NCBI GenBank assembly: GCA_003833135.1
Contig: QZLH01000406.1
Span: 70,212 to 94,010, forward strand
Length of the DNA: 23,799 bases
DNA from: Oehlia diaphana
Taxonomy: Eukaryota; Glomeromycota; Glomeromycetes; Glomerales; Glomeraceae
Direction: 5' to 3'
Part shown: piece after piece, positions 21,329-23,799 of the stretch
Numbering within the stretch: position 1 is the first letter of the stretch
Layout: each line of letters opens with the position of its first letter
Notes under the pieces: model-generated
Database searches by the model: none
The model's input: only the letters and a program-made list of their open reading frames with translations
What the model was told of the DNA's origin: nothing
Program-made: the position numbers and the translations under genes

Positions 21329-22215
21329 AAACTAATTTTTTCTCATCTTTTTATTATAGTTTATTTTTGTGATCATAATAATTTATCATCATTTATTGAT
21401 GAAAGTATATTCAAACTGATTAATTTACAACCAAAGCTCAAAAAAGTTTGTTCAAGTTTTGATAATTATTTAATAAATTTAGAAAGTTTTAATTGTTCAA
21501 ATACCTTAAAAATAATTATATTTTATAAGATTAATTTGGAGAGTTTAACAAAATGCTTTAGAATCTATTCATTAATTTTAAAATCTTTATTTATAGATGA
21601 TCATTTTACATTAAAAACTAAAATCATTTAAATTATTATTACAAAAGACTATTGATTACTTAGAAAAATATTGGATTTGGATTATCAAAAATAATAAATA
21701 TAGGTTAAAATTATTTAAATTAGTTAAAATTTATCGTATTTTTAGAAATATTTGGAATATTTGGATTTAATGATCAATCAAAATATTTATTCAAATTTAA
21801 TTTAATTAAAAATTTTCAACAAAATCTTAATTATCTTTTTATTAATTTCTATCAATTTAGTACAAATTCTTCCTTATAGAAAGATTGGAACTTTAATTCA
21901 ACATAAATGATTTAGAAATATTTTTTAAAAATTCACAAAATATTTTTATTAAGAAATTATTAATAGAAAATCAGATAAATTAAATAAGTGATGACATTTT
22001 ACCTTGTATTAAAAAATATATTATGAAAGAAAAAAGAGTCAAATATTTAGCTATAAATGGATTTTAATCTAATAGTGAAGGAAAATTTTGTTTAATTTAA
22101 AAAAAATGAAGTAGAAGAATTTAAATTTTATGGTATTCAAATTAAAAATTATTATGATAATGTTTATAATATATATAAACGAATTATATTGAATTATATT
22201 AATTATCAATTATAG
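21329..22215 (+). pseudogene. Decayed F-box/LRR-like family pseudogene
   Basis: A 100-codon open stretch without ATG (21329-21631) reads like the leucine-rich part of the F-box proteins common in Rhizophagus. Motifs include KLINLQPKLKK and SNTLKIIIFYKINLESL. Beyond it the homology continues through frameshifts and stops: QQNLNYLFIN, KNSQNIFIKKLLIEN, SDDILPCIKKYIMKEKRVKY and EEFKFYGIQIK, in the order I expect for the family's C-terminal half. The last frame closes at a TAG at 22213-22215. No N-terminal F-box is visible upstream. Multiple independent lesions mean it is not a working gene. The family call comes from remembered sequence style and was not searched. Confidence 0.65.
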
Positions 22216-23275
22216 ACAGTCAGTGATATTTATTTGAGTGTTACATAAACATTTTTTATAAAATTAGTGCTGCGCCTAGAAATTTAGCATAGTAACAAGT
22301 TAATTTTTCTGAAAATTTTTTTGACAAATAAGTTTATAATAAAATTATTAAGAAATTTGAGAAATACACAATGTAAATTTCGGAAAATTATTAAATTAGC
22401 TTTATGATTTAATTTACATACATTATACAAGAAATAAAAAAGTGGTTATAAATGTTATTTAGTTTACGTGATAAATAATTAAATTCAGACGAAAATTGAT
22501 ATGAAGACATAAAATGATGAATTTTGATACAAAAATGGAGAAGCAATATGAAGACTGTGTGAACTTGATAATGTAAAAATAATAAATATTCATAAGACAA
22601 TTGACATTGAATTGATTTTTGTAAAGTTTGAAAATTTTATCATTACAATTTGTGTTAATATTGAATATAGTAAATAGCTTTTGTAAAAATAAAGTCTGAA
22701 TACTTATACAATAAGTTTATTATCAATAGTCTATTAGTACTATGATTTGTAATGATAGGCAAAAAAATTATATGCAAGTGATGGCAGAGTGGAAATAATA
22801 GGTGAAATTGATGTATACTATATATGCTACTGTATATGATTTAAATAAACTATTTAATGAATTTAATTAAATAGTTAGTTATTCATTTTAGAGGTTTTAA
22901 GTCACACGATCCACAATTTTGCAATCTGATCAATTGGAATTCAGATCGATCCGATCATCTGATTCTTAATGCATCGGAATAAAGAGTTGCGGATTATATC
23001 ACAGAAGGGAGTACAATACCTTTGGAATTGATATGATATAATAAAGTTTCTTTACGGTAAAAAAAAGAGAAGTGATGAGGGAAGAAGCATTTGAGGGAGT
23101 AATAGATGACCCAAGAAAAAAAAGAATGGTGTAAATAATTATCAGTTGAAGAGAAGAGTTAATGATGTATTTTGGAAATAGTTTACAAAATATTCTGTAT
23201 ATAGTTAGAATAGGTTTCTGTAGTGGTTAATAAATAAAATATTAGTCACATGACTAAAATAGCAAATATTAAAGC
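22216..23275. other. AT-rich intergenic region before the hAT element
   Basis: No supportable gene. It contains a perfect 11-base-arm hairpin (22848-22876), a cluster of GATC/ATCxGAT words around 22915-22975, and at 23040-23070 an AATAAA followed by a short A-run that resembles the tail of the retrocopy at 11590-11998. Confidence 0.5.
22848..22876. repeat. Perfect inverted repeat (hairpin)
   Basis: Arms AACTATTTAAT (22848-22858) and ATTAAATAGTT (22866-22876) are exact reverse complements around a 7-base loop. Such AT hairpins can arise by chance here. No gene ends nearby. Confidence 0.6.
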
Positions 23276-23799
23276 TAGTGCTCCTACCGGGTCGGATTCG
23301 GTCGGGTTTGGAGAATATGTCCGACTCGACCCAGCAAAAATAGAAATGATCCGATTTTAACCCGACCCGAGTATATTTAATTCGAATAACCCGGGTTAGA
23401 CCTGAAATTTTAGTAATTTTCATTGGATAATATACTGTATGCTTAGTAATATATCAAAAATATTTTTTCAAATATAATTTTTTCAATAACACAAGGTAAT
23501 TGATCTACAAGATGACACACAACTTTTTTTAAACTTTTTATTATTAAAATTAAAGCTAAGCACGAATTTAAAGATATCTACAATTCCTGTTTATTATTGA
23601 TTTATATTTGAACTATAAAATGAAAATTGTCTCACTTGCTTTAACAGAAATTTGACTATATTTTATGTCTACCAGGACTTAAAGCAGATACAATTAGAGC
23701 ATGCATGTGTTAAAGACTACATTTTTTTGCAGCTATCAAATCGGTTCCACCAGAAAATACTCTTTCTACTGGAACACTGGTTGCATTATTAATCATCAA
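23276..23799 (-). mobile_element. hAT-type DNA transposon, one end (truncated by window)
   Basis: The element begins with TAGTGCTCCTACC, which fits the short hAT terminal rule YARNG. Just inside is a cluster of GGTCGG/CCGACC words on both strands (about 23288-23396), typical of hAT subterminal transposase-binding repeats. Further in, on the minus strand, is the broken C-terminus of a hAT transposase (23669-23799). The 8 bases before the end (23268-23275, ATTAAAGC) would be the target-site duplication; its partner lies outside the window. The boundary is inferred from motif and context. Confidence 0.65.
23669..23799 (-). pseudogene. hAT transposase C-terminal fragment (frameshifted)
   Basis: Reading the minus strand from the window edge gives NATSVPVERVFSGGTDLIAA, the hAT dimerisation-region signature (SVPxERVFS). 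A TAA follows after the KKCSL stretch. A different frame then continues with the family-like ending CFKSW and a TAG at 23669-23671. The stop plus frameshift show that the gene is inactive in this copy. The rest of the protein lies beyond position 23799. Confidence 0.75.

Noticed and set aside
22409..22600. 63-codon minus-strand frame
   Set aside because: Low-complexity Tyr/His/Phe composition from AT-rich DNA, with no start context or homology.
23205..23423. 72-codon minus-strand frame at the hAT end
   Set aside because: It crosses the terminal and subterminal repeats of the transposon; its sequence simply reflects the CCGACC words.

Overview
The window looks like nuclear DNA of a filamentous fungus, most likely an arbuscular mycorrhizal (Glomeromycotina, Rhizophagus-like) genome. 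The evidence is the very AT-rich composition, genes split by short GT-AG introns of about 65-130 bases, a DUF3684-type Hsp90-like ATPase (a fungal family as I know it), a secreted repeat protein with a Kex2-type site, remains of an F-box family gene of the kind greatly expanded in these fungi, and decayed transposons. The assignment rests on recognition and was not tested by a search.

Layout. Bases 1-2050 are AT-rich and gene-free, with one imperfect inverted repeat (415-629). A small intronless gene at 2187-2756 encodes a secreted acidic protein ending in nine full octapeptide repeats. A gene-poor stretch follows, with a pyrimidine-rich tract (3751-4040) and two copies (4054-4345, 4434-4727) of a GC-richer element made of hairpin-forming subunits.

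The core is a same-strand tandem pair of large genes, at 5584-11404 (1543 codons) and 13491-19425 (1600 codons). I rebuilt both as 14 exons; all 13 introns fall at equivalent positions with the same phases, so the pair arose by an old tandem duplication. Each protein starts with an Hsp90/sacsin-like ATPase domain, continues through a long DUF3684-type middle, passes through a variable linker and ends in a short domain with an HExxHxxxxxH zinc-protease-like motif. Together they suggest an ATP-driven chaperone or remodeller coupled to a metallopeptidase; no substrate can be read from the sequence.

Between the pair lies a minus-strand coiled-coil coding fragment with its own AATAAA signal and A-run (11590-11998), which looks like a 5'-truncated retrocopy or retrotransposon 3' end. 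After the second gene come about 1.9 kb of AT-rich sequence, a badly decayed F-box/LRR-like pseudogene (21329-22215), more AT-rich sequence, and at the right edge the end of a hAT-type DNA transposon (from 23276) with the broken C-terminus of its transposase on the minus strand. No tRNA, rRNA, CRISPR or bacterial-type operon was seen.
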